Shown here: positions 26,294 through 35,866 of the stretch, one piece after another
Position numbering within the stretch: the first letter of the stretch is position 1
How the letters are laid out: every line of letters starts with the position of its first letter
Origin: JAKVCB01 sp965243695
Lineage (GTDB): Bacteria > Planctomycetota > Planctomycetia > Pirellulales > Lacipirellulaceae
Length of the DNA stretch: 64,000 nt
Assembly (NCBI GenBank): GCA_965243695.1
Contig: CBDEWC010000039.1
Coordinates: 1-64,000 of the forward strand
Direction of reading: 5' to 3'
Program-made: the position numbers and the translations under genes
Notes under the pieces: model-generated
What the model saw: the letters and a program-made list of their open reading frames with translations, nothing else
Databases searched by the model: none
Told to the model about the DNA's origin: nothing

Positions 26294-27397
26294 ATGCCCC
26301 AAGTCGTTCTCAATCACGTTTCCAAGGAATATGCCAACGGCGTCTTGGCCGTCGATGATGTCAGTTTTGATGTCAATCAGGGTGAGTTCTTGGTGTTGGT
26401 TGGACCATCCGGATGCGGGAAGTCAACCGCCCTTCGCTTGGTGGCTGGGCTCGAACGTCTGACCAGTGGGCGCGTTGATATTGCCGACCGCGAGGTGAGT
26501 GATTTGCCACCACGTCAACGTGATGTGGCGATGGTCTTTCAAAACTATGCACTCTACCCCCACATGACGGTTGCTAAGAATATGGGCTTTGCACTGAAGA
26601 TGCGTCGCATCCCAAAGGCAGACATTGAAAAGCGTGTGGCAGAGGCTGCAGAGATGTTGGGTATCAAGGACTTACTCAACAGAAAGCCCAAGGCACTTTC
26701 TGGTGGGCAGCAACAACGGGTTGCGTTGGGCCGCGCTATCGTACGTCAACCAGCAGCCTTTCTCTTTGATGAGCCGCTATCGAATCTCGACGCCCAGCTT
26801 CGTTTGACCATGCGCACAGAAATTAAAGCTTTGCAGCGACGTATCGGTACCGCCACGATTTATGTCACCCATGATCAAGAAGAGGCCATGGGACTTGCTG
26901 ATCGCTTGGCCATTATGGAGCAGGGACAGTTACAGCAGTTAGGTACGCCCATGGAAGCGTACACCAAGCCATGTAATCGTTTTGTGGCGTCTTTCATTGG
27001 CTCGCCCACGATGAATTTTCTTGATGGACATCTGGTGCAGCGCGATGGCAAGATGTTCTTTTGTGAACGAGCAGAAGGTGCTGAGATTGTGGTTCCCGAG
27101 CCTCATGCAGCGGCGTTATCAAAGGCTAATGTCGATCAAGTGGTGATGGCGGTGCGGCCGCAAGGGCTGACGCCCGGGCAAGCACCCTCGATGCTGACGC
27201 TGCAAGTAGAAGTGGCGGAATCGCTTGGCGAAAGCACCGACTTGATTGGTGTGACCAGCGCCGGTCAGCCCATGATCGCCCGTGTTGATGCACGCTTAGC
27301 CACGCAGGCGGCGCAGATGCCACTGGCGATTGATCCTGACAAACTCTTTTTCTTTGAGCCCGGTCCCTTTGGGGCCCTACTTGCTTCAACGGCCTAG
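26294..27397 (+). CDS. Sugar ABC transporter ATPase, MalK/UgpC/MsmX type
   Basis: 367 residues. Walker A GPSGCGKST (about residue 36), Q-loop MVFQNYALYPHMTV, signature ALSGGQQQRVALGRA, Walker B AAFLFDEPLSNLDAQ and H-loop YVTHDQEEAM. A C-terminal MalK-type regulatory OB domain follows (GSPTMNFLDG, VMAVRPQGLTPGQ). It energises the importer encoded at 20279-23690; the beta-mannosidase gene separates it from its partners. Such ATPases often serve several sugar importers. Its stop codon overlaps that of the convergent Bax-inhibitor gene at CTAG. Confidence 0.94.
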   Translation: MPQVVLNHVSKEYANGVLAVDDVSFDVNQGEFLVLVGPSGCGKSTALRLVAGLERLTSGRVDIADREVSDLPPRQRDVAMVFQNYALYPHMTVAKNMGFALKMRRIPKADIEKRVAEAAEMLGIKDLLNRKPKALSGGQQQRVALGRAIVRQPAAFLFDEPLSNLDAQLRLTMRTEIKALQRRIGTATIYVTHDQEEAMGLADRLAIMEQGQLQQLGTPMEAYTKPCNRFVASFIGSPTMNFLDGHLVQRDGKMFFCERAEGAEIVVPEPHAAALSKANVDQVVMAVRPQGLTPGQAPSMLTLQVEVAESLGESTDLIGVTSAGQPMIARVDARLATQAAQMPLAIDPDKLFFFEPGPFGALLASTA

Positions 27398-28212
27398 TCG
27401 TTACCACCTGTCAGCACCGTCATTCGAGCAACAAGTTTGAGGGCTTCAAAGTAGATCCACACCAGTGAGACCAGCAGTGCAAAGGCGCCGAACCATTCAA
27501 AGGCCTTGGGCTGTCGCTTTTCCACAATGTCTTCACAGAGTTTGAAGTCCATGATCAAGCCCATCGCAGCAACACCAAGTACCAGGATGTTGAAACCCAG
27601 TCCGACCCATGCCCATGTCGTGGGCTGGCCACCTTCAATGCCAGCAAAGGGTGAGATGAAAGGTAGACCAATCGAAGGCTCGATAAAGCTCACAATGAAT
27701 GAAGCGATAAAGGTCAAGAATATGCCACCCATTAAGACCACGAAAACGCTTTGGAAGAGACGTGTGGGCTTGAGTATCTTGGCCTTGTAAAGCGAGAGCA
27801 TTGAAACCATGATGCACAACGTGATGATGAATGCCTGTAAGGCAACACCATGAGAGACTTGATACCCACCTTGCTCAAGAGCGTTGCTGATGACGTAGGT
27901 AAAGCCGCCTAAGAAGACCCCTTGCAGAATTGCATAGGGCGGGGCGAGCCACTTCGCTCTGGCGGGGTTGGCACCGATTGCAAAAGCAGCGATCAGCCCA
28001 AAGATTAAACTCCCAATCATGGCGACCCATAAAATCCAAGGAATGGTCGGTGTCACCGCGTACCCAACCACACCGCCAATGATGGTGATGGTGACCAAGA
28101 TCGCAGTCTTGTTGACAATGCCAGAGATCTCTGCAGTCGCGGTCTGCTCATAGGAAGCCATTTGAGGTCCGGAGCGGGCGTATTTGGTCAGGGCTGGATT
28201 ACTTGATCGCAT
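27394..28212 (-). CDS. Bax inhibitor-1 / YccA family membrane protein
   Basis: 272 residues from ATG 28212 (MRSSNPALTKYA, a start typical of this bacterial subfamily; ATG 28221 adds three residues). Seven or more membrane helices, for example ILVTITIIGGVVGYAV, IITLCIMVSMLSLY and FGAFALLVSLVWIYFEALKL. The subfamily motifs NPARAKWLAPPYAILQGVFL and EWFGAFALL are visible. Family members are inner-membrane proteins linked to calcium leak and membrane stress in some bacteria; the role here is unknown. Its stop overlaps the ATPase stop (CTAG). Confidence 0.85.
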   Translation of the reverse strand: MRSSNPALTKYARSGPQMASYEQTATAEISGIVNKTAILVTITIIGGVVGYAVTPTIPWILWVAMIGSLIFGLIAAFAIGANPARAKWLAPPYAILQGVFLGGFTYVISNALEQGGYQVSHGVALQAFIITLCIMVSMLSLYKAKILKPTRLFQSVFVVLMGGIFLTFIASFIVSFIEPSIGLPFISPFAGIEGGQPTTWAWVGLGFNILVLGVAAMGLIMDFKLCEDIVEKRQPKAFEWFGAFALLVSLVWIYFEALKLVARMTVLTGGND

Positions 28213-28360
28213 ATTGAGCATGGTTTGGTGCTGTTCCACGAATAGAGTTTGAATTGTGAGTCGTCTGAAAGGCTCATCGGCACAGTGCCGCGGCCCAGTC
28301 CAGGCAACCTGAGAGCTCATTATAGTAGGCAGATGAAGTGGCATTACCAAGCGACTTGAG

Positions 28361-29891
28361 GTGAGCCCCCTCCTGTGCTGGGTAGCCCTGCCTTACCATG
28401 CTGAGGTGCCGCATCCCAATAACCAACCAGATTCCGATTGCCTGCCCCCGTGCGGGGGATGGTTGTACTGGCTTTCACTGATTGGGGCCGCAGTTGGCTT
28501 AGGGCTCACGGCCTGGGCACTGGCCAAGATGGATATGACTGATGGTCATGGCGGCTCGGCTGGACTTTGGCGATGGTGGCTGGCGCTGGGCGTGGGTTGG
28601 CTAAGCCTCACAGGTTTGGCACGCTGGTTGTGGCGGCGCGATGGTCCGGTTTTGTTTCGATGGCGCGACGTGCTGCTCTTGGTCTTCGTTGCCATCGCGG
28701 TGCGTGTGGTGGTTGTGGCCACCAGTCAACCGCAGTTAAGCGACGACGTGTATCGGTATGTGGTCGATGGCCAGGCGGTGGCTCATGGTGACAGCCCGTA
28801 TGTTGCAACGCCACTGCAGCGTGCTCAGCAGTTGATCAATGACGGGGCGCCGATGTGGCCGGGTGAGGATGAAGTGCTTGCTCATGTGAACAATCCAGAG
28901 TTACACACGATCTACTTGCCGACAAGTCAGTGGGTGTTTGGTTTCAGCGCCACGGTTGCCAATAATACAGGTGCGGTTTCTGCATCTGAACAGGTTGAGA
29001 TCCAGCGTTATGTATTGAGTCTCATTGATGTGTTGGTGATCTGTTTGCTGTTGGTCATCGCTTGGCGGCACAAACGAAGTATTTGGTGGGTGGCGTTGTA
29101 CGCCTGGCATCCCTTGGTGGTCACCGAAGTGGCTGGTTCGGGACACCAAGAACCAATCGGGCTGTTCTTCCTCGTGCTTGCTCTGTTCCTTGTAGAGATA
29201 ACTCCACGCGGTTGGTGGATATGGGTTGTGCCACTGGCACTTTCAGTCTTCGTCAAACCGATCACTGTCTTTATTGCACCGGTGCTGCTGCGACGCAGTC
29301 CACCACTTCATTGGTTGGGCGCGCTGGTGCTGGGCATCATCGTTTGTTTTTTGGTCGCCAGCCCATTTGTGTTTGCTGGAAGTGAATTCTTTACCAACCT
29401 TTGGGCCACGACATCACGGTTTACCCTGAAGTGGGCGCACTTTGGCAGCGTTTATGAACCACTGCTTTGGCTGATTGAGCGTATTGGATCGGTTGGGAAC
29501 GGTTGGACCAATGACAGCCAAGAACAGTTGGCTCGGGGCTGTTGTATTTTTCTTTTGCTAGCGATCATTTGCTGGGTGGTAGTTCAAAGGGCTGCCCAAA
29601 TGGTCAGCGGCGCGCATTATTTTGTTTGCAATGGTGCTTCTCTCACCAGCGGCCCACCCCTGGTATTTGCTGTGGCCGTTGGTGATGATGCCGATCGTGC
29701 CGAGCGCGGCCTTGTGGATTGCCTCACTGACAATCAGCTTTGGATATGCCGCATGGCTTCGTCCCAATGACTGGGAAGTGTCGTGGTGGGTCTTTTTGAT
29801 TGCCTATGTGCCGGTGTATGTTGCTCTTGCCTGGAGTCTCATCAGACGCGTAGGGCCGGATCGCTCCGAAGGTCGCCATGGCAACGTATGA
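28361..29891 (+). pseudogene. GT-C-type membrane glycosyltransferase, interrupted by one frameshift
   Basis: Starts at GTG 28361 (GTG 28406 possible). The first frame has membrane helices and motifs of polyprenol-phosphate-dependent sugar transferases (DUF2029/GT87-like): QLSDDVYRYVVDGQ, HGDSPYVATPL, NNPELHTIYLPTSQW and FVKPITVFIAPVL. After about codon 410 that frame turns hydrophilic and ends at 29770. The family C-terminus (LLSPAAHPWYLLWPL and more helices) continues in the +1 frame to 29891. The shift lies between 29583, after a TAG in the second frame, and about 29620. Either the gene is inactivated or one base is wrong in the sequence. It may transfer mannose or a similar sugar in the envelope. 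Confidence 0.7.
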
Positions 29892-29922
29892 TGCAAAAAG
29901 AGTCAAACCAGGAGTCAAAGAG

Positions 29923-31029
29923 ATGAACGTGGGTGATCTGGTCGCAGCAATGCAATCGATAGCGCCGCTTGAGGGTAGCTGTGATTGGGACAACACTGGC
30001 CTCTTGGTAGGCCAAGGCGATTGGAGCGCCGATCGACTCTTGTTGACCATTGACTTGACGCCAGCGGTATTGGAAGAGGCGATTGCAAAGAAGTGCGATG
30101 CAGTTGTGAGTTATCATCCGCCAATTTTTGCGCCCATGAGCCGTTTGAGTGGCGACGGTACAGCTGGACTGGTGTTGTCAGCCGCTACCGCAGGCTTGGC
30201 AATCTACGCGCCGCACACCGCATTGGATGCCGCTGCCAATGGCATCACTGATTGGTTCGCCGCAAGTGTTGGTGAAGGGCAGATCACACCACTTGTCTCA
30301 ACATCCTTCGATACCAGTAGTGATATGTGCAAGCTCGTGACCTTTGTTCCTGAAGGGCACACTGATCAGATACGCGCCGCTCTTTATAAGGTTGGCTGTG
30401 GTGCCATTGGAGACTATGAATCTTGCTCGTTCAAGATCTCAGGAACCGGTACCTTCTTGCCTGGCCAGTCAACCAATCCCGTGGTTGGTGGGGTTGGAAA
30501 CTTAGAGATGGTTGATGAGCATCGACTTGAGATGGTGTGTCAAAAGGACAACTTGTCTGCTGCCGTTGATGCGCTTAGAGAAAATCATCCTTATGAAGAG
30601 GTGCCGGTTGATATTTATCCGTTGCTGGCACTACCAAAGGCCACCACTGGGCCTGGTCGGATGATTGACCTGGCCCACACTCAAAAATTAGAACAACTGA
30701 TCGATCCAATCAAAGCTCATCTTGGTGTCGACTCACTTCGCGTTGCAGCAGCTGATACCAAAGACATCAAACGCGTTGGTGTTTGCTGTGGTGCTGGTGG
30801 ATCACTCATGAAAGATGCCATGATTGCCGGTTGCCAGCTTTTTGTGACTGGCGAGGCACGTCATCACGATGTACTGGCGGCCACTGAACGTGGCATGAGC
30901 GTTGTACTTGCTGGGCATACCAATACGGAAAGAGGCTACCTACCAATTCTTGATCAACGCCTCAGTGCGATGGGGTCATGGACCGTTGATATTGCCAATG
31001 CTGATCAGATACCTTGGCAGACGCGCTAG
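29923..31029 (+). CDS. Nif3-like dinuclear metal-centre protein (GTP cyclohydrolase I type 2 family)
   Basis: 368 residues from ATG 29923, set by AGGAG eight bases upstream; ATG 29878 would overlap the preceding frame. Metal-site motifs are WDNTGLLVG, VSYHPPIF, YAPHTALD and, near the C-terminus, VTGEARHHDVLAATERGMSV then GHTNTER. The central YqfO-type domain found in Bacillus homologues is present (about 140-260, KLVTFVPEGHTDQIRAALY). The family forms hexameric toroids; its cellular function is unclear despite the GTP cyclohydrolase label. It converges on the AsmA-like gene with stops overlapping at CTAG. Confidence 0.88.
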   Translation: MNVGDLVAAMQSIAPLEGSCDWDNTGLLVGQGDWSADRLLLTIDLTPAVLEEAIAKKCDAVVSYHPPIFAPMSRLSGDGTAGLVLSAATAGLAIYAPHTALDAAANGITDWFAASVGEGQITPLVSTSFDTSSDMCKLVTFVPEGHTDQIRAALYKVGCGAIGDYESCSFKISGTGTFLPGQSTNPVVGGVGNLEMVDEHRLEMVCQKDNLSAAVDALRENHPYEEVPVDIYPLLALPKATTGPGRMIDLAHTQKLEQLIDPIKAHLGVDSLRVAAADTKDIKRVGVCCGAGGSLMKDAMIAGCQLFVTGEARHHDVLAATERGMSVVLAGHTNTERGYLPILDQRLSAMGSWTVDIANADQIPWQTR

Positions 31030-34000
31030 TTTCCATCATTACGCCGTCGCAGCGTATTTTGAAGTGTAGCGCGGAGAATAAACTTCGCGAGATCGAAATT
31101 TGAACTGAGTTTCCATTTGGCGTTTCCGATAGGGCCAACATATTCCATGGGCACCTCTTCATCACTGACATACGGACGCAGTTCAGAGATCACATCACCC
31201 AGCGCATAGATAGGTAGTTTGGTGGTCATGTCGATTTCATTGGTTACAAAGTTGATCTTGCCAGAGATCGGAAAATTGAACTTATCAACATGCACTGCAA
31301 AGGGCTCGTAAACCATAACCCCATCGGTAATGTTGGCTGTGATTGGATCAATTGACCCCTTGATCTGCTTGGCGTGGGAACTCTGTGCGGCGCTCAGCGC
31401 TAACATGAGTGGAAGCCCGCTATCAAACGTGACCTCTCCAACAGTCAGTTTCAGTTGGCCACCAAGATTTTTCATTTCGCCATTGATAGGAATAGCCGCA
31501 TCAGACCAACTCAGTCGAAGTGGTTCTTGCCCAGCATCAATGTCTCCTAGAATTGGTCCCATCTTCGACAGCACGACGGCGCGTAATAGTGGTGTAATGA
31601 TCACTTGGCCCTTAAGTGGCGAGTCCGGATCAGTGCGAAGGACGCCTCCTTTGTTGACCAAAGCGGCATTCATTTGTGAATTCGTTGACTTGAGATCTAG
31701 GTTTAAGCTTCCAGTCTCTCTTGAAAAGTTGTCAATGGTCAATGAGCCACTGACAAGTTCTCCAAGGGAGGCGGTCAGGACACCACCAAGATCAGCCGCT
31801 GCATCTAAGAGTGCGGTTGGTACCTGGGTGATTGATCCCTGAAGATCAATTTGTAGTTTCTTTGGAGTCCAAATACCTTTGCGATTGGTAAGTCGTTCGA
31901 TGGTTCCGGAAATATCAACGGTGCCCGATCCGCTTCCACCAGATGAGGCGGCCTTAAGAACAACGCCTTCAACTAAACTCTTTGTTGCGAAGTGCGCTTT
32001 GATTGGATTCAGTGACTGAACGCTTCCATCACCAGACTTAATATTAATTTGGCTCATGTTTGCCGTCAGATCAATATGTACGTCGCCCGGTTGCTCGTTC
32101 TCTGTGGAGAACATGGATAGTGGCAATTCAAGGGCATCGACCTGAAGCGACAGTGGTACATCATTGGTCACTGTAATTGCAGTGAGCTGACCAGAGGAAC
32201 CAGAGCTACCTCGCACATCTCTATCTAAGATGTCACCAAGCGTTTGGCTGCTGAACACCGTTTCCAAGCCCGGGCTTGTCACCTTGATGATCTTAGGTGT
32301 GACCTTTACATCTGCGCGGCCTTTTAGATTCTGCATTGCAGTTGTGACAACCAGCTCGGCTGCGGACAACATCAACGCATCTTTTTCTTTCTTATTCGGC
32401 GCCAGTGTCATAGTGGATTTGACGGTGATCTTTCCACTGTCGCCGGTCCATAGCCCGATTTTTCCTTTAGGCATACCCAACGCTTTTTCGAGATTGGGCG
32501 TATTAATAGAGGTAAGTTCTGCTGATCCAGTGAGGCTCTTTGAGCCATCAGATTGATGATCTAGTGAGAGCGTTGTTGCGAGATCAGCCACCTGCCCACC
32601 TTGGGCAGCGCGCATGCGTGTTGAGACATCCGCTGCCATGGTGCCACCTTGCGCGACATCATATGAAACCGTTGCTTTGGTTCGGCGCAGCTCGACCCCA
32701 TTGGGTAATGACTTCGCTAAAGAGAATGTCACCTGGTCAAGTGTCAATGATGCTTTGATTGGATCTTCAGGCGGCGCTAAACCACCACCAAGCTTCTCGG
32801 GAAGTGAGAAGGGTTCAATCGAAGCAGTCAGGTGCGCAGGTCCAGCAAGGATCAGCGTTGGTTCTTCAAGTGTCTTCTGTAGACCCGCAGCCATCGATGG
32901 TGTCAATGTAAGGTCTGCGTTGGCCTCAAGCACTGAAACGCCAATGGGACCAACTTGGACGCGTCCGTTAGCTGTGCCGGCGGCAGCTTGAACTGATGCA
33001 ATGATCTCTCTCGCTTCTGTTGGCCCTTTTGAAGTGAGATCAACAGAAATCGCTTTGCCCAAAAGTTGCTCGGTGTTGACGTTGCCTATGGATGCGGCAA
33101 GAGACTCAATACTCTCAAGAACATCGACGGGAATATCCTTGAGCGCTATGGTGCCGATCGGAATAACACCCGGCATGTGCTGTAGTGAGCCATCTTCTTT
33201 AAGTAAATCATCGAACTTAAGATCGATGGCCAGTGAGCCACTGCCAATGCCTGCGCCACCCTTGAGTTCAAGGTTCTTCCCAAGCCCCTTGGCATTAAAA
33301 GAGATAGACGTATCTCGTATCCGTACTGGCGAAACGTCATTGTCTTGCGAAGCGGTCAACTGGAAATTATTTTCGATGGCAAGCGTGCCTGTGCCTGTGA
33401 TCTCTTCAATGCCACCACTGCTAACGCTGGTCGGAATCGTGAATTGACTAATCTCAAGCTTGGTACGTAAGACTTCGCTGACTTCTACTTTGGCGAGTCG
33501 CTTAATGGTGGCAGGGCTGATCTTAAGATCGATAGAGCCGTTCCCAGACCCCCCACCGCTAGCAATGTTCTGGGTGCCCGTTAAGTTCGCCTTGAGTTGA
33601 GAACTACTGATAGCGATCGTATAGCGATTGCCACTTGTGCTCGTTGATGTTTCAGTACTTTCATTTGTTGGTGCATCTGCCGATCCAAAGGTGCCGCTGA
33701 AATCGATTGTCTCTCCAATGTCATCTGTAAGTTGCAGTTGAGAACCCGCAACAAATGGCTGCCCGAGCGCAGTCGGCAGGTTTTTCCCCTCGATCGTGCC
33801 AGTAAGATTGGTTGGTGAGAAAGAGAAATCCTTTGAATCGCTGTTTCTGACGATCGGATCGTTTACAACTAAGTTTGTCTTGAAGGTACTCGCGCCTGAA
33901 TTGGCCAATTGTGCTGATGCGTTTCCATCAATGACCAAACGTTGCGATAAATCGTCTGAAGTCATGCGCAGTGTGAACTGTTTGAGCTCACTGTTCGGAG

Positions 34001-34742
34001 GCGTGAGTGGTAGTCCCACACTGTTCATGCCGATGTCGAAAGCCAATTTGGCTTGCTTTGGTGTCAGGGCACCACTCTTGCTGATGAGATTGTCAATGGT
34101 GCCCTTGAGGGTAATGTTTCCATCCTGCCCATCAGCGGCTGTCGTGGCTTTCGCCTCTAATAAGAAGCGTCCTCCGGGTTGGTAGTCGACGTCAAGCTGT
34201 GAGATGTCATAAGTGAACACGCGTTTGTCGGGTAGTTCAGTCAGGGTGATAGCAAAGTCATGCACCTTGATATCCATACGAGGCATGGGATCACTGCTTG
34301 ATTTGTCCCCACCCTTATCATTTTTCGAATCTTCTTTTTTGTCATTACGATCTGAAAGAAGTTTGCTTAAGCTCAAAGCGCCATCTTGATCGAGCGTGGT
34401 AGAGATGGCGCCAGTCAGATCAATGCGAATCGGATCGATGCCCGACAGCAGTAAACTGAACAAGCCGCGGTTGAGCTTGACGCCGACATCAACTGATGTA
34501 ACGCCATCTTTACCGTTAATGACAAAGTGCTCTATCTCCTGTGAGCCGAACCAACTTAATGAAAGTCCTTCAACGTTGACAGTTCCATTGATGGATTTAT
34601 CCATTTGTGAACGAACAATTGCTTGCGCGATGCCCCACGAGAGAATCCACGGAAGGAGGATGAGAATGATGATAAGGGCAGCGATGGGCGCAATAACCCA
34701 AGCAAGCCAGCGGCGGCGTTTTCGTAAGGTGGTCTCGGTCAT
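31026..34742 (-). CDS. Giant AsmA-like membrane-anchored protein
   Basis: 1,238 residues from ATG 34742, with GGAG six bases upstream. A basic N-terminus (RKRRRW) and a single membrane anchor (WVIAPIAALIIILILLPWIL) are followed by the AsmA-type start VNVEGLSLSWFGSQEIEHFVI (20 residues to HFV). A low-complexity Asp/Lys/Ser linker (about 135-155) leads to roughly 1,050 residues of repetitive beta-strand sequence rich in DLTG, GKI and LPL patterns. AsmA/TamB-type proteins form periplasmic beta-grooves thought to move lipids between membranes, and the length here is in that range. The C-terminal block GKINFVTNEIDMTTKLPIYA resembles the conserved AsmA end. The family-level match is moderate. Confidence 0.65.
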   Translation of the reverse strand: MTETTLRKRRRWLAWVIAPIAALIIILILLPWILSWGIAQAIVRSQMDKSINGTVNVEGLSLSWFGSQEIEHFVINGKDGVTSVDVGVKLNRGLFSLLLSGIDPIRIDLTGAISTTLDQDGALSLSKLLSDRNDKKEDSKNDKGGDKSSSDPMPRMDIKVHDFAITLTELPDKRVFTYDISQLDVDYQPGGRFLLEAKATTAADGQDGNITLKGTIDNLISKSGALTPKQAKLAFDIGMNSVGLPLTPPNSELKQFTLRMTSDDLSQRLVIDGNASAQLANSGASTFKTNLVVNDPIVRNSDSKDFSFSPTNLTGTIEGKNLPTALGQPFVAGSQLQLTDDIGETIDFSGTFGSADAPTNESTETSTSTSGNRYTIAISSSQLKANLTGTQNIASGGGSGNGSIDLKISPATIKRLAKVEVSEVLRTKLEISQFTIPTSVSSGGIEEITGTGTLAIENNFQLTASQDNDVSPVRIRDTSISFNAKGLGKNLELKGGAGIGSGSLAIDLKFDDLLKEDGSLQHMPGVIPIGTIALKDIPVDVLESIESLAASIGNVNTEQLLGKAISVDLTSKGPTEAREIIASVQAAAGTANGRVQVGPIGVSVLEANADLTLTPSMAAGLQKTLEEPTLILAGPAHLTASIEPFSLPEKLGGGLAPPEDPIKASLTLDQVTFSLAKSLPNGVELRRTKATVSYDVAQGGTMAADVSTRMRAAQGGQVADLATTLSLDHQSDGSKSLTGSAELTSINTPNLEKALGMPKGKIGLWTGDSGKITVKSTMTLAPNKKEKDALMLSAAELVVTTAMQNLKGRADVKVTPKIIKVTSPGLETVFSSQTLGDILDRDVRGSSGSSGQLTAITVTNDVPLSLQVDALELPLSMFSTENEQPGDVHIDLTANMSQINIKSGDGSVQSLNPIKAHFATKSLVEGVVLKAASSGGSGSGTVDISGTIERLTNRKGIWTPKKLQIDLQGSITQVPTALLDAAADLGGVLTASLGELVSGSLTIDNFSRETGSLNLDLKSTNSQMNAALVNKGGVLRTDPDSPLKGQVIITPLLRAVVLSKMGPILGDIDAGQEPLRLSWSDAAIPINGEMKNLGGQLKLTVGEVTFDSGLPLMLALSAAQSSHAKQIKGSIDPITANITDGVMVYEPFAVHVDKFNFPISGKINFVTNEIDMTTKLPIYALGDVISELRPYVSDEEVPMEYVGPIGNAKWKLSSNFDLAKFILRATLQNTLRRRNDGN

Positions 34743-34876
34743 TTGAATCTCCGCCTTTGAGGTCTTTGAAACGCTATTGATGAATCCGTAGTTTAGACGC
34801 CACGGTGGGATTTGTATGCTGCTGCCGCTGAATCGGCTAGCGATCCCCTCTTGCGGTGTCGGCTATGCTGGTAGGT

Positions 34877-35752
34877 ATGCCAAATGTGATTCAGACATCC
34901 GCATCAGCCAAGGTCAACCTTGCACTCTGGGTCGGTGCCGTCGGCGCCGATGGAATGCACCCCATCTGTTCATGGATGGTGGGCCTTGATCTGTGCGATG
35001 AATTGACACTTCATCGGCTCGAGCCTGGGCGGCTGAGTCGCTATGCAATTCTCTGGCATGAAGATGCATTGCAAAAAAGTGAGATCGACTGGCCTGTTAA
35101 GAATGACCTCGCTGTTCGGGCTCATCTTGCTTTACAAGAACATGTAGGTCGAGCATTGCCGTTGCAAATGAAATTAGAAAAGCGCATTCCAGTTGGCGGT
35201 GGACTTGGCGGTGGCTCGTCTGATGCCGCGGCAACATTACGTGGTCTCAATCTTCTCTTTGACTTGAACGTGAGTCGTGAGACGCTCGCAGCGATCGGAG
35301 CCGAGATCGGCTCAGATATTCCCTTCTTTATCAATGGCGGGAGCGCACTCGTAGAAGGCTTAGGTGAGAGAGTGACTCATAAAACACTCAAAGCGCCAAT
35401 CTACTTGGCAGTGTTTTTCCCTGCGGTCTCTTGTCACACGGGCCAGGTCTATCAGAAGTTTGATGAACTGCCAGAGAACGCCACGTGCCCACAGAAAATT
35501 TATGACATGATTGACTCACCCATTGATCCAAAAGCGATGTTCAATGATCTGACTGCCGCAGCTTGTTGTGTTGCTCCGATTCTTGAGCAGCACATAGAGA
35601 AGATCACTGCGCTGGCCAATCGACCCACTGCTGTCAGTGGTAGCGGGTCTACATTGTTTGTGATCTGTGATGACTTAATGCATGCTGAGGCGATCGTAGC
35701 GGCAGTCAACCAGGAGTTGAGCCTCCCTGGATTGGCCACAGCGACCTCTTAA
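34877..35752 (+). CDS. ispE: 4-diphosphocytidyl-2-C-methyl-D-erythritol kinase
   Basis: 291 residues from ATG 34877 (ATG 34865 and GTG 34856 are in frame upstream). GHMP kinase of the MEP isoprenoid pathway, cytoplasm. Motifs: SASAKVNLALWV at the N-terminus, the ATP loop PVGGGLGGGSSDAAATLRGL (about 115-134), IGSDIPFFINGGSALVEGLGE (first 20 residues) and the C-terminal AVSGSGSTLF. A TATGCT box at 34864-34869 lies only seven bases before the ATG; if it is the -10 element the mRNA would be nearly leaderless. Confidence 0.93.
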   Translation: MPNVIQTSASAKVNLALWVGAVGADGMHPICSWMVGLDLCDELTLHRLEPGRLSRYAILWHEDALQKSEIDWPVKNDLAVRAHLALQEHVGRALPLQMKLEKRIPVGGGLGGGSSDAAATLRGLNLLFDLNVSRETLAAIGAEIGSDIPFFINGGSALVEGLGERVTHKTLKAPIYLAVFFPAVSCHTGQVYQKFDELPENATCPQKIYDMIDSPIDPKAMFNDLTAAACCVAPILEQHIEKITALANRPTAVSGSGSTLFVICDDLMHAEAIVAAVNQELSLPGLATATS

Positions 35753-35866
35753 GCCCCCTCTTTACTGCGAGTCAGTGACTCTGATCCATCGTGCAGCTTG
35801 GATTCTCGCTGGTGCGGTATCCTAGTGCGTTCCTAATATGAATTCTCATGAGTAGAAAGGTCAACT

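Noticed and set aside
29570..29625. Programmed frameshift in the GT-C gene
   Set aside because: CCCAAAT occurs, but not in the phase needed for slippage, and the required shift is +1.
33001..33447. Long plus-strand frames inside the AsmA-like gene region (148 and neighbouring codons)
   Set aside because: Ser/Pro-rich composition typical of antisense shadows; no ribosome site or family pattern.
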